Assembly (NCBI RefSeq): GCF_001675285.1
Contig: NZ_LSGQ01000033.1
Location: 1 to 64,000, forward strand
Direction: 5' to 3'
Source of the DNA: Elizabethkingia miricola
GTDB taxonomy: Bacteria > Bacteroidota > Bacteroidia > Flavobacteriales > Weeksellaceae
DNA: 64,000 nucleotides
Under the pieces are notes generated by a model. It was not told the origin of the DNA. It saw only the letters and a list, made by a program, of their open reading frames with translations, and searched no databases. A program made the position numbers and the translations under genes. Of this stretch, positions 55,199 to 61,687 are shown piece after piece; position 1 is the first letter of the stretch; every line of letters begins with the position of its first letter.

Positions 55199-55813
55199 TC
55201 ATATCTTAATCTTAGAAAAAACATACAGCATTTCTGCTGCTATTTGCAAGCTCCGCTCTGCATATACCTGTGCCTGTTCCGAAGTGTTATCTGATATTTT
55301 GGGATCTTCATAGGTAACAGGTATTCTGACTTCTGCACCTGCTATAAAAGGACAAGCTTCATCCGCCTGCGAGCAGGTCATTACTGCTGCATACAAATTT
55401 TCAGGGTTAAACGGGTTATCATATTTCTTCGAAAAACCAATAACAGGCAGAGTATTGGCATTATACTTTATCGCATATACAGGATTGCTGCTCTCTGATA
55501 TCTTTAAAATATTAAACCCCTGTATTTTCAGGGTTTCTGTAACTTTAGGAAAAAGTGCAGTTTCTTCGGTTCCGCCGGAATAACAATATACTTCTGGAAT
55601 ATTAAAATATGCAGCCGCAGCCTGTGCCCATATTTGTGAAAGATGACTTCTTCTGGAATTGTGTGTACAAATAAAATTAATATTTATACGCTGTTTATTA
55701 TTTATTTTCTTTTGAATAAAGCTTATTAATGGCAATAATACATTTTTGCGTTCTTCATTAATGTTAAATGCTTTTTGTATTCCTTGAATATTTTCTAATA
55801 ATGGCTGATACAT
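55199..55813 (-). CDS. Phosphatase-type arsenate reductase-like protein
   Basis: A low-molecular-weight protein-tyrosine-phosphatase fold of 204 residues that probably reduces arsenate to arsenite. The P-loop is CTHNSRRS near residue 49, which satisfies C-x5-R. A redox pair candidate lies in MTCSQADEACPF (near residues 140-151). The N-terminal 40 residues precede the usual domain. Its place between DUF6428 and acr3 supports the arsenate role over a tyrosine phosphatase one. Confidence 0.88.
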   Translation of the reverse strand: MYQPLLENIQGIQKAFNINEERKNVLLPLISFIQKKINNKQRININFICTHNSRRSHLSQIWAQAAAAYFNIPEVYCYSGGTEETALFPKVTETLKIQGFNILKISESSNPVYAIKYNANTLPVIGFSKKYDNPFNPENLYAAVMTCSQADEACPFIAGAEVRIPVTYEDPKISDNTSEQAQVYAERSLQIAAEMLYVFSKIKI

Positions 55814-55831
55814 GAGAATTCAATTATAAAT

Positions 55832-56302
55832 TTAACAACATCCAGAACCCGGAGCACAAGAAGATTGATTTACAGATAAATCAGACAGGCTTTTCTTTTG
55901 CTTAGCAGGAGGGATTCCACAGGCATCCTGAGCAAGACATGCTGTTGCTTTGTTTTTCAGAACAAACGTCTTTCCGTTAAAATCCAAATCGTATTTGCCA
56001 ATAGTCTCACTCTGATATTCAACTTCTATTTCAGCATCCTGTATCCCCAGTCTATCTTCCGAAAGTTTAATAATATGCAATAGCTTGCCTGGCTTCAGGC
56101 GATGCTCGTAATCATCCGCATTCCAAAGCTGAAAGTTTACTGTTCTCTCATTTCGGATTGCCCCGCCACAATCGATAAAGTCTTTAATAATCTGTCCTAC
56201 TTCTGTCACATGAAAATGCTCAGGAACAAATGCTCCGTTTTCTAACTGAAATTCTACATTTTCCAATGCAGGCAGAATTTCTTTAATTTCTGATAACTTC
56301 AT
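55832..56302 (-). CDS. DUF6428-family protein of the ars operon
   Basis: A 156-residue soluble protein. The segment ENGAFVPEHFHVTEVGQI with IDCGGAIRNERTVNFQLW is the DUF6428 pattern, which is regularly found in Bacteroidota arsenic operons. Its last residues are SSCAPGSGCC, a cysteine tail suited to binding As(III). It follows arsR after a 75-base gap with its own palindromic ArsR-type operator, and precedes the reductase by 18 bases. A chaperone or sensor role is possible but unproven. Confidence 0.85.
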   Translation of the reverse strand: MKLSEIKEILPALENVEFQLENGAFVPEHFHVTEVGQIIKDFIDCGGAIRNERTVNFQLWNADDYEHRLKPGKLLHIIKLSEDRLGIQDAEIEVEYQSETIGKYDLDFNGKTFVLKNKATACLAQDACGIPPAKQKKSLSDLSVNQSSCAPGSGCC

Positions 56303-56332
56303 AATATTTATTTTTTATGGTTTACAAATATC

Positions 56333-56360
56333 ACTATCATCGCAATATTACGATGATAGT
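56333..56360. promoter_or_regulatory. ArsR-type operator in the arsR/DUF6428 gap
   Basis: Perfect 10-base arms ACTATCATCG and CGATGATAGT around CAATATTA. The spacer and inner TCG/CGA match those of the arsR-proximal operator at 56719-56740. Confidence 0.75.
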
Positions 56361-56377
56361 AGGTAAAAAAAATGCTT

Positions 56378-56707
56378 TTAACAGCATTGATTAGTTTTTA
56401 CTTCCTGGTTAAAAAAAGCATTGAATTCTTCCTGCAACTGTTTCCATACATTTTCTTCTATACAATAACATACTGATTTTCCTTCTATAGACCCCTGTAT
56501 AATACCTATGTTTTTTAGTTCTTTTAAATGCTGTGAAATAGTAGCCTGCGCAAGACCTAGCTCATCCACAAGATCATTACAGATACAAGCTTTTTGATTG
56601 ATAATGTATTGCAATATCGCAATCCTGGCGGGATGCCCTAAAACTTTAAAAAGAGAAGCAAGTTTATTATGTTTATCTGTATAAATTTCTGTTTTGGTAG
56701 TTCCCAT
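56378..56707 (-). CDS. arsR: ArsR-family arsenic-responsive repressor
   Basis: A 109-residue winged-helix repressor. A CIC motif (near residue 39) sits at the start of the recognition region ACICNDLVDELGLAQATISQHLKELK, the place of the As(III) ligands in E. coli ArsR. Further cysteines are at CYC near residue 83 and at the C-terminal CC. It is first in the ars operon and would repress from the two CAATATTA-centred palindromes. Divergent HxlR lies on the other side. Confidence 0.94.
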   Translation of the reverse strand: MGTTKTEIYTDKHNKLASLFKVLGHPARIAILQYIINQKACICNDLVDELGLAQATISQHLKELKNIGIIQGSIEGKSVCYCIEENVWKQLQEEFNAFFNQEVKTNQCC

Positions 56708-56718
56708 TTTCTTATTTC

Positions 56719-56740
56719 AATATCGCAATATTACGATATT
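56719..56740. promoter_or_regulatory. ArsR-type operator before arsR
   Basis: AATATCG and CGATATT arms flank CAATATTA, 12 bases upstream of the arsR start codon. It shares the 8-base spacer exactly with the operator at 56333-56360. Confidence 0.7.
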
Positions 56741-56882
56741 AAAATTGAATACACAATATTCTCACTCAGAGAAACTCCGGAGTATTTCTTATTTTTGTAT
56801 CTGCATTTCATTGTGCAATCTAAACCTCGCAGGTTGTACAAGAGCTTATCTCAATATAACCACGCGAAACAAAAAGTAAAAT

Positions 56883-57224
56883 ATGGATAAAGAGATTTTC
56901 ATTTGCCACAACTGCCCCATGACACGTACCATGGCTACAATAGGAACAAAATGGAAACCCATTATTATTTATACAATAGGCCTTAAGAGAAGACGTTTCG
57001 GGCAAATTTTCACTTTAATGGATATTATCTCGAAAAAGGTTCTGACTGAACAACTGAAAGAACTTGTAGCAGATGGTATTGTACTGCGGGAAGAATATGA
57101 AGAAACTTTGCCAAGGGTGGAATATTTTCTGAGTGAAAAAGGAATAGAACTTCTGAAAATCCTAAACCAGCTTTCTTTATGGAATATGAAGTACAATCAT
57201 CCTGAAAATACTTCAGCAAAATAA
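56883..57224 (+). CDS. HxlR-family transcriptional regulator
   Basis: A 113-residue winged-helix regulator. CHNCPMTRTMATIGTKWKP (near residue 8) is the HxlR signature. RRRFGQI, ISKKVLTEQLKELVADGIV and RVEYFLSEKGIELL are the recognition helix and wing. The upstream Cys at position 8 and Cys11 could sense electrophiles or aldehydes. It diverges from arsR and converges with the metallo-hydrolase, which it may or may not control. Confidence 0.92.
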   Translation: MDKEIFICHNCPMTRTMATIGTKWKPIIIYTIGLKRRRFGQIFTLMDIISKKVLTEQLKELVADGIVLREEYEETLPRVEYFLSEKGIELLKILNQLSLWNMKYNHPENTSAK

Positions 57225-57226
57225 AA

Positions 57227-57268
57227 CTGCTTAACCGAAATCCAAGTATAGAATTTCTGATTAAGCAG
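57227..57268 (+). terminator. Probable terminator after the HxlR gene
   Basis: CTGCTTAA and TTAAGCAG arms separated by 26 bases, then CTTAGTTCTTTTT. The long loop lowers certainty. Confidence 0.5.
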
Positions 57269-57292
57269 CTTAGTTCTTTTTAATCGGTTATA

Positions 57293-58258
57293 TTACTTTG
57301 TTCTTCCTTTAAGGCTGAAAGGTACAGGATACCATACATATTTATTGCCTTCTTTTTTCACACGCCCCATTCCCGGATACGAAATATGGGAAGCTCCTAT
57401 CAGATAATTGTTTTTTGCTGCATCATTGTAATACTTTTCACGATTCTCAATTCCCGATTTGTGATCAACATCAAAGTGATTTTCCAGTGCAGGTTCTGCA
57501 AACTGTAATCCTTCCATATGCACCAGGTCTCCCCAGAAATACATTTTTTCGCCCTTACTTTCCAGCACATATACAGTATGTCCGGGCGTATGTCCTCCGG
57601 TAGGCATTGTATAAATATTGGGTACAATCTCCTGTTTTTCTCTTTCAAAGGCTTTTACTTTCCCTGCCTTCAAATAAGGATCCAGCATCTCCTTTGCATT
57701 TGAGAAGGTACGCGGATTTGCACCCATTGCCTTTTCATCCGCTTTTTTAGCATTCTTCTCATTCAGCCAGAAATCCGTTTCAGCTTTGTTTACGTGGATG
57801 ACGGCATTGGGAAATATTACTTTTCCTTTCATTACCAGCCCGCCGGAATGATCTGCATGGATATGGGTAAGCAGAATATCGGTGATGTCTTCCGGAGCTA
57901 CAGCAATTTGTTTCAGACTTTGTACCAGTTTTCCGCCTGCATTTCCAAATAATTCTCCGGCACCTGTATCTATTAATATCAGTTTCCCGTTTGTTTTTAC
58001 CAGATAAGCATTCATACTAACCTCTACAGGGTTTTTGATAAATACATTTTCTAATAATTGCGTTGGCTTTCCGGGTTCGTTGGTAAAGAAAAGCTGTTCT
58101 GCATCTACAGGAAGTACACCATCCAGTAATGCTGTTACCTCTGTATCTCCTACTTTTACTTTATAGGGAACAGGCATTTGCCCGTATATAAGACTGCTAA
58201 CAAATAATAATACATAAAACAATACTCCCGAAAAACGGGCTTTTATTACTTCTTTCAT
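57293..58258 (-). CDS. Exported MBL-fold metallo-hydrolase
   Basis: Metallo-beta-lactamase-fold hydrolase, 321 residues from Met at 58258 (three residues inside the longest frame, where the signal starts MKEVIKARF). The signal peptide ends about IYGQ. The zinc-binding motif HIHADHSGG lies near residue 135. A later His in GGHTPGHTV and Asp in WGDLVH complete the site. It resembles quorum-quenching or hydrolytic family members more than true beta-lactamases. The substrate is unknown. Single gene. Confidence 0.9.
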   Translation of the reverse strand: MKEVIKARFSGVLFYVLLFVSSLIYGQMPVPYKVKVGDTEVTALLDGVLPVDAEQLFFTNEPGKPTQLLENVFIKNPVEVSMNAYLVKTNGKLILIDTGAGELFGNAGGKLVQSLKQIAVAPEDITDILLTHIHADHSGGLVMKGKVIFPNAVIHVNKAETDFWLNEKNAKKADEKAMGANPRTFSNAKEMLDPYLKAGKVKAFEREKQEIVPNIYTMPTGGHTPGHTVYVLESKGEKMYFWGDLVHMEGLQFAEPALENHFDVDHKSGIENREKYYNDAAKNNYLIGASHISYPGMGRVKKEGNKYVWYPVPFSLKGRTK

Positions 58259-58459
58259 ATGACACATAATTTAAATTCTGTTGCAAAATTAGACTATGCC
58301 GGTATGCCTTTGAAGCTATTTTGGACAAAGTGGTTACATTAAGGTTATCAGTTTTTTACAGACATTCTGTGATCTGAATTTTCGGTTGACAGGGAATTTT
58401 ATTATTATACGTTAAATCATAAACTGTATTAAAGTTTCATTGAGTTCCCATAAAAATTA

Positions 58460-58467
58460 TACTTTTG
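58460..58467 (+). promoter_or_regulatory. -7 box for the carbonic anhydrase-like gene
   Basis: TACTTTTG matches TAnnTTTG, 80 bases upstream of the start codon. Confidence 0.45.
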
Positions 58468-58546
58468 TGAGTGTATTCAATCACTCTGCTGAGTTTGAAA
58501 ATAAAACAAACGAATTACGTCGTAATAATCTTTTAACAAATAAATT

Positions 58547-59215
58547 ATGACACAATCGTACGAAGTTATTTTCGAAAACAACAAGAAGTGGGCGGCATCC
58601 AAACTTTTAGAGGATCCTAATTTCTTTCAGGAACTTGCCAAAACACAAAACCCCGAGTTTTTATATATCGGTGGTTCGGACAGCAGAGTTACAGCGGAAG
58701 AAATGATGGGAGTAAAGCCCGGAGAAGTGTTTATCCACAGAAGCATTGCCAATGTTGTCAATACTCTGGATATGAATTCTACAGCAGTTATTCAGTATGC
58801 TGTGGAACATCTTAAGGTAAAGCACATCGTGGTATGCGGGCATTACAACTGCGACGGCGTAAAATCAGCAATGACTCCTCAGGATTTTGGCCTTCTGAAT
58901 CCATGGCTTAGAAATATCCGTGATGTGTACCGCTTACACCAAACGGAACTGAATGCCATTGAGGATGAAAAAAAACGTTATGACAGACTTGTAGAGCTGA
59001 ATGTTCTGGAGCAATGTATTAACGTCACTAAAATGGCCTGCGTACAGGAAAGATATCTTTTGGAAGAATATCCTATAGTACACGGTTGGGTGTTCGATCT
59101 TAGGACAGGTAAAATTATTGATCTGGAAATAGACTTCGAAAAAGTACTGAAGAATATCCAAAAGATTTACAATCTTACAACCTCGGACTGGGTAATGAGA
59201 AAAAAAACTATTTAG
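58547..59215 (+). CDS. Beta-carbonic anhydrase-like protein lacking one zinc cysteine
   Basis: A 222-residue member of the beta-carbonic anhydrase family (CO2/bicarbonate interconversion). GGSDSRV at residues 42-48 has the catalytic Asp45/Arg47 dyad, and CGHYNCDGVK has the zinc ligands His99 and Cys102. The third ligand, the cysteine of the usual IGCSDSRV, is Gly43 here. RVTAEEMM also replaces the usual RVPAE. The rest of the fold is intact and undisturbed, so this looks like an evolved change, not a frameshift. It may be inactive or bind metal differently. A short secreted protein gene follows 18 bases on. Confidence 0.88.
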   Translation: MTQSYEVIFENNKKWAASKLLEDPNFFQELAKTQNPEFLYIGGSDSRVTAEEMMGVKPGEVFIHRSIANVVNTLDMNSTAVIQYAVEHLKVKHIVVCGHYNCDGVKSAMTPQDFGLLNPWLRNIRDVYRLHQTELNAIEDEKKRYDRLVELNVLEQCINVTKMACVQERYLLEEYPIVHGWVFDLRTGKIIDLEIDFEKVLKNIQKIYNLTTSDWVMRKKTI

Positions 59216-59233
59216 TTTTTTAAAGGATGTGAG

Positions 59234-59539
59234 ATGAAATTTTGGAGTATTATTACATTAATGTGTTTTCTAAACTTTACAGCTTTGCCCGGCATTGCTG
59301 CAGTTATGGATTGGGAAATTCCCAGAACAGATGTAATAGTAAACGAGGAAGAGCCTCATTCCGGTCCCGCTTCTCTTATTGTTTATGAAAAGATGCTTCC
59401 AAAAACTCTGGAGGTCTTTGACTACCTGAAGTTTTTTGAGCCCCATGCAAAGGGCCAGGCTTTTGTGCTGGTAGATGATGCTTTTCATCTGTCACCTTTA
59501 CTCACCATATTTTCTCCGCCACCGGAAAATCTGATCTAA
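59234..59539 (+). CDS. Small exported protein downstream of carbonic anhydrase
   Basis: A 101-residue protein with a signal peptide (about 1-22, GIAAV). The mature part is acidic, with no known motif, and ends in the proline pair of FSPPPENLI. It is 18 bases after the carbonic anhydrase-like gene and so co-transcribed. Function unknown. Confidence 0.5.
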   Translation: MKFWSIITLMCFLNFTALPGIAAVMDWEIPRTDVIVNEEEPHSGPASLIVYEKMLPKTLEVFDYLKFFEPHAKGQAFVLVDDAFHLSPLLTIFSPPPENLI

Positions 59540-59626
59540 AATCAGAAAACAAAACCTCCAAATCCTAAAATTCAGAGGTTCCAAATCTCCTCAGCTCTCT
59601 GCTGAAAAATATTTTCTATCTCAAGA

Positions 59627-59737
59627 TTATTTCTCTCTAATCAGCCGTTCCAGTTTATCAATCATTTCTCTTTGCTCTTGCAGTATACGCTCGTATAGCT
59701 CTACCATCTTATCAATTGGGTCATTGATACAGATACT
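59627..59737 (-). pseudogene. Remnant of a helical gene end
   Basis: An open leftward stretch of 36 codons ends at TAA. It encodes a strongly helical tail (MVELYERILQEQREMIDKL) like the coiled-coil ends of small helix-turn-helix proteins. A stop lies directly upstream, so it lacks any N-terminal domain. Confidence 0.4.
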
Positions 59738-59741
59738 CTAA

Positions 59742-59780
59742 AATATAAATGAAATTTCAATGTATATTTTTAATTTCCAA
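59742..59780. repeat. 39-base direct repeat, copy 1
   Basis: Identical to 60113-60151 except one base. It covers the region just past and including the last codons of the Crp-type gene. Confidence 0.75.
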
Positions 59781-59806
59781 AAATTATTCTTTTCCTTACT
59801 CTTAAT
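59770..59806 (-). pseudogene. 3' scrap of a Crp-type gene
   Basis: On the complement this reads RVRKRIIFGN and stop, against KIRKRIALGN and stop at the end of the intact Crp-type gene 370 bases away. Only the tail survives. Confidence 0.45.
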
Positions 59807-59827
59807 TAAAATTAAACATTAAATTTG

Positions 59828-60050
59828 TCAGAAGTCAATCGCAGTCAAAAGATTAATATAAAATCCATGCTCTGTTTCTTTATCCCTCCGATACTGAATA
59901 TGTATGGATAACCAGGAAAAAAATGATATTTTTTGTCATCAAGTAACTTTAAAAACTGATGACTCCTATAAAAATTTATGGCTTTATCTGTTGATATGAA
60001 TGTGAAACTAATTGAAAAAGCCACAGCCCGGTTATAATAGCCGGGCTTTT
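59828..60050 (+). ncRNA. Possible small RNA with terminator
   Basis: A TAAATTTG -7 box (59820-59827) precedes and a strong hairpin (AGCCCGG and CCGGGCT, 60025-60047, then a T run) ends this stretch, which has no ORF. Between them are GTCATCA/TGATGAC (59935-59963) and TATCC/GGATA with an inner ATAC/GTAT (59881-59910). A -33 TTG is not clear. Expression is inferred. Confidence 0.35.
60025..60050 (+). terminator. Orphan intrinsic terminator
   Basis: AGCCCGG and CCGGGCT arms with a 9-base loop, followed by TTTTTA. It is 480 bases past the nearest rightward gene. Confidence 0.8.
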
Positions 60051-60112
60051 TATTTCAGTTTTGTTTTAAAAAATCAGCTCAATTTTAGCTAAAAAACTTA
60101 TTACGAAATAAC

Positions 60113-60151
60113 AATATAAATGAAATTTCAAAGTATATTTTTAATTTCCAA
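60113..60151. repeat. 39-base direct repeat, copy 2
   Basis: Copy at the 3' end of the intact Crp-type gene, matching 59742-59780. Confidence 0.75.
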
Positions 60152-60722
60152 GTGCTATTCTTTTTCTTATTTTGCTTAAAAACTCATGTGATATTCCCAG
60201 ATACGAAGCAACCTGCTGCTGGGTTATCCGCTGTTCCAGTCCGGGATATTTTTCCAGAAATTCCAGATAGCGCTTGTCTGCTGTCTTATTCATTAAGGAA
60301 AGAATCCGCCTTTGCAGGGCCACCGATGATCTCTGATTCATAATTCTGAAAACTTTTTCCACTTGTGGCAATGTCTCATACAGCTTTTCTTTATCCTCTT
60401 TAGAAATCAGCAACACTTCGCTGTCTTCCAACGCTTCAATATTCAGCATACTTGGTACATCATTCACAAGGCTGTCAAGATCAGTAATCCACCAGCTCTC
60501 TACTGCAAAATATAAAATCTGCTCTTGTCCGTTCTCGTTCAGAAAATATATTTTGAAACAGCCGTTTAGTACAAAGCCTTCAAAATTACACCGCTCTCCC
60601 TCACATAGGAGAACATCTTTTCTTTTGAAATTTTTAAGCCGGAAAGGCGCTGCAAACTGTTGAAACTCCTTTTCTTTAAGCTCTACATGTTGACTGATAT
60701 TTTTGTGAAGTAGATCCAGCAT
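60141..60722 (-). CDS. Crp/Fnr-family transcriptional regulator
   Basis: A 193-residue regulator with an N-terminal cyclic-nucleotide-binding beta-roll (about 15-120: LLCEGERCNFEGFVLNGCFK) and a C-terminal helix-turn-helix (ITQQQVASYLGISHEFLSKIRKR). The residues that bind cAMP in Crp are not conserved, and there are no Fnr-type cysteine clusters, so the ligand is unknown. Such small Crp-type proteins are frequent in Bacteroidota. It precedes the isochorismatase-like gene's 3' side by 77 bases on the same strand, so it may be read through with it. Confidence 0.9.
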   Translation of the reverse strand: MLDLLHKNISQHVELKEKEFQQFAAPFRLKNFKRKDVLLCEGERCNFEGFVLNGCFKIYFLNENGQEQILYFAVESWWITDLDSLVNDVPSMLNIEALEDSEVLLISKEDKEKLYETLPQVEKVFRIMNQRSSVALQRRILSLMNKTADKRYLEFLEKYPGLEQRITQQQVASYLGISHEFLSKIRKRIALGN

Positions 60723-60798
60723 TGTTTATATTTAAGTAAATAAAGGTACCGAGAAAACCGGTACCTTTACAAAATAAGCTGCTTATTTAAAGTCAAAA

Positions 60799-61443
60799 CT
60801 ATTTTCCTTTCAACAAATCTTGTGTATTGACAATACCTGTATACAATCCACCTAATGCTGAAATCCCTGCCAGAAAAGATTTTTGCACATCAGCAGCTTT
60901 TACAACCTGTCCATCTAATTCCCGATCTCTTGTTGCTGTTGCATCTCCTACAATAGTATTACTAAAACCATAATCGAAAGCTGCTCTTGTTGTTGATTCC
61001 ACACAGACATCGGTCATCATTCCTGTAATAACAAGATTTTTTATTCCTTTTGAATGCAGGTATTCCAGCAATTCGGTTTCTCTAAAGCTATTTGGATAAT
61101 GCTTTATTACAACTTTCTCATCAGCATTTGGGGTTACTAAAGGCGAAATTTCAACACCTTCTGTATCTGGTAAAAAGAAAGTTGCACCATCATTTGTTGC
61201 AATATGCTTGATGTGAACAACAGGAAGACTATTTTTTCTGAAATATGACAGAACCTGTTGTACATTTTTTCCGGCTTCTTCAGCACCCACCAGTGTCATT
61301 CTTCCACCTTTGAAATAATCATTCTGAACGTCAATAATTAATAATGCAGTGTTTTCCATACTTTTTTTCTTTTGCGCGTTAATTGTTACAATTGAGATTA
61401 ATGATAGGCATATAGTTATAATACCTTTATGTAAATTCTTCAT
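60799..61443 (-). CDS. Isochorismatase-like cysteine hydrolase with signal peptide
   Basis: A 214-residue cysteine hydrolase. The catalytic triad is visible as Asp38 (IIDVQNDYF), Lys114 (VVIKHYPNSF) and Cys147 (MTDVCVEST). The usual family start corresponds to MENTALL at residue 29. An additional N-terminal signal (1-24, ending INAQ) is present and well formed, so the protein is probably periplasmic, rare for this family. It is leftward and upstream of the Crp-type gene. The substrate is not known. Confidence 0.88.
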   Translation of the reverse strand: MKNLHKGIITICLSLISIVTINAQKKKSMENTALLIIDVQNDYFKGGRMTLVGAEEAGKNVQQVLSYFRKNSLPVVHIKHIATNDGATFFLPDTEGVEISPLVTPNADEKVVIKHYPNSFRETELLEYLHSKGIKNLVITGMMTDVCVESTTRAAFDYGFSNTIVGDATATRDRELDGQVVKAADVQKSFLAGISALGGLYTGIVNTQDLLKGK

Positions 61444-61540
61444 TTTTATTTAAATTTTATGGTACAAAGCTATAGCCAAAAAAAGTCCTGACATTTGAAC
61501 TAGTTCAAAAAACAGTGTTTATTTTCCTGATTCTAAATGC

Positions 61541-61568
61541 AAAAACCGACAAATAATTTTGCCGGTTT
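61541..61568 (-). terminator. Terminator after the CBM14-tailed fimbrillin-like gene
   Basis: AAACCGAC and GCCGGTTT arms (one mismatch) with a 10-base loop. On the leftward transcript the stem is followed by TTTTTGC. Confidence 0.65.
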
Positions 61569-61687
61569 CCAACTGTCAAAAAACAAGTAATTGGAGAGTA
61601 TAATAAAGTTACAACTACCTAGCTTAAAAATAATATTGACAGTTTTCTATGGAATTCAAATATCATTGTAGTATTTTGGCAAGGTTA

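Larger units (their letters stand above)
59540..60140. other. Intergenic region with decayed gene scraps and possible RNA
   Basis: Six hundred bases without an intact gene. It holds two leftward gene remnants (59627-59737 and 59770-59806), a 39-base direct repeat shared with the end of the Crp-type gene, and a structured terminator-ending stretch. Each is listed separately. Confidence 0.6.

Noticed and set aside
57293-58258. MBL-fold protein as a carbapenemase
   Set aside because: It has a longer chain and the general HxHxDH hydrolase pattern; the context and residues do not match the known B1 or B3 beta-lactamases well enough.
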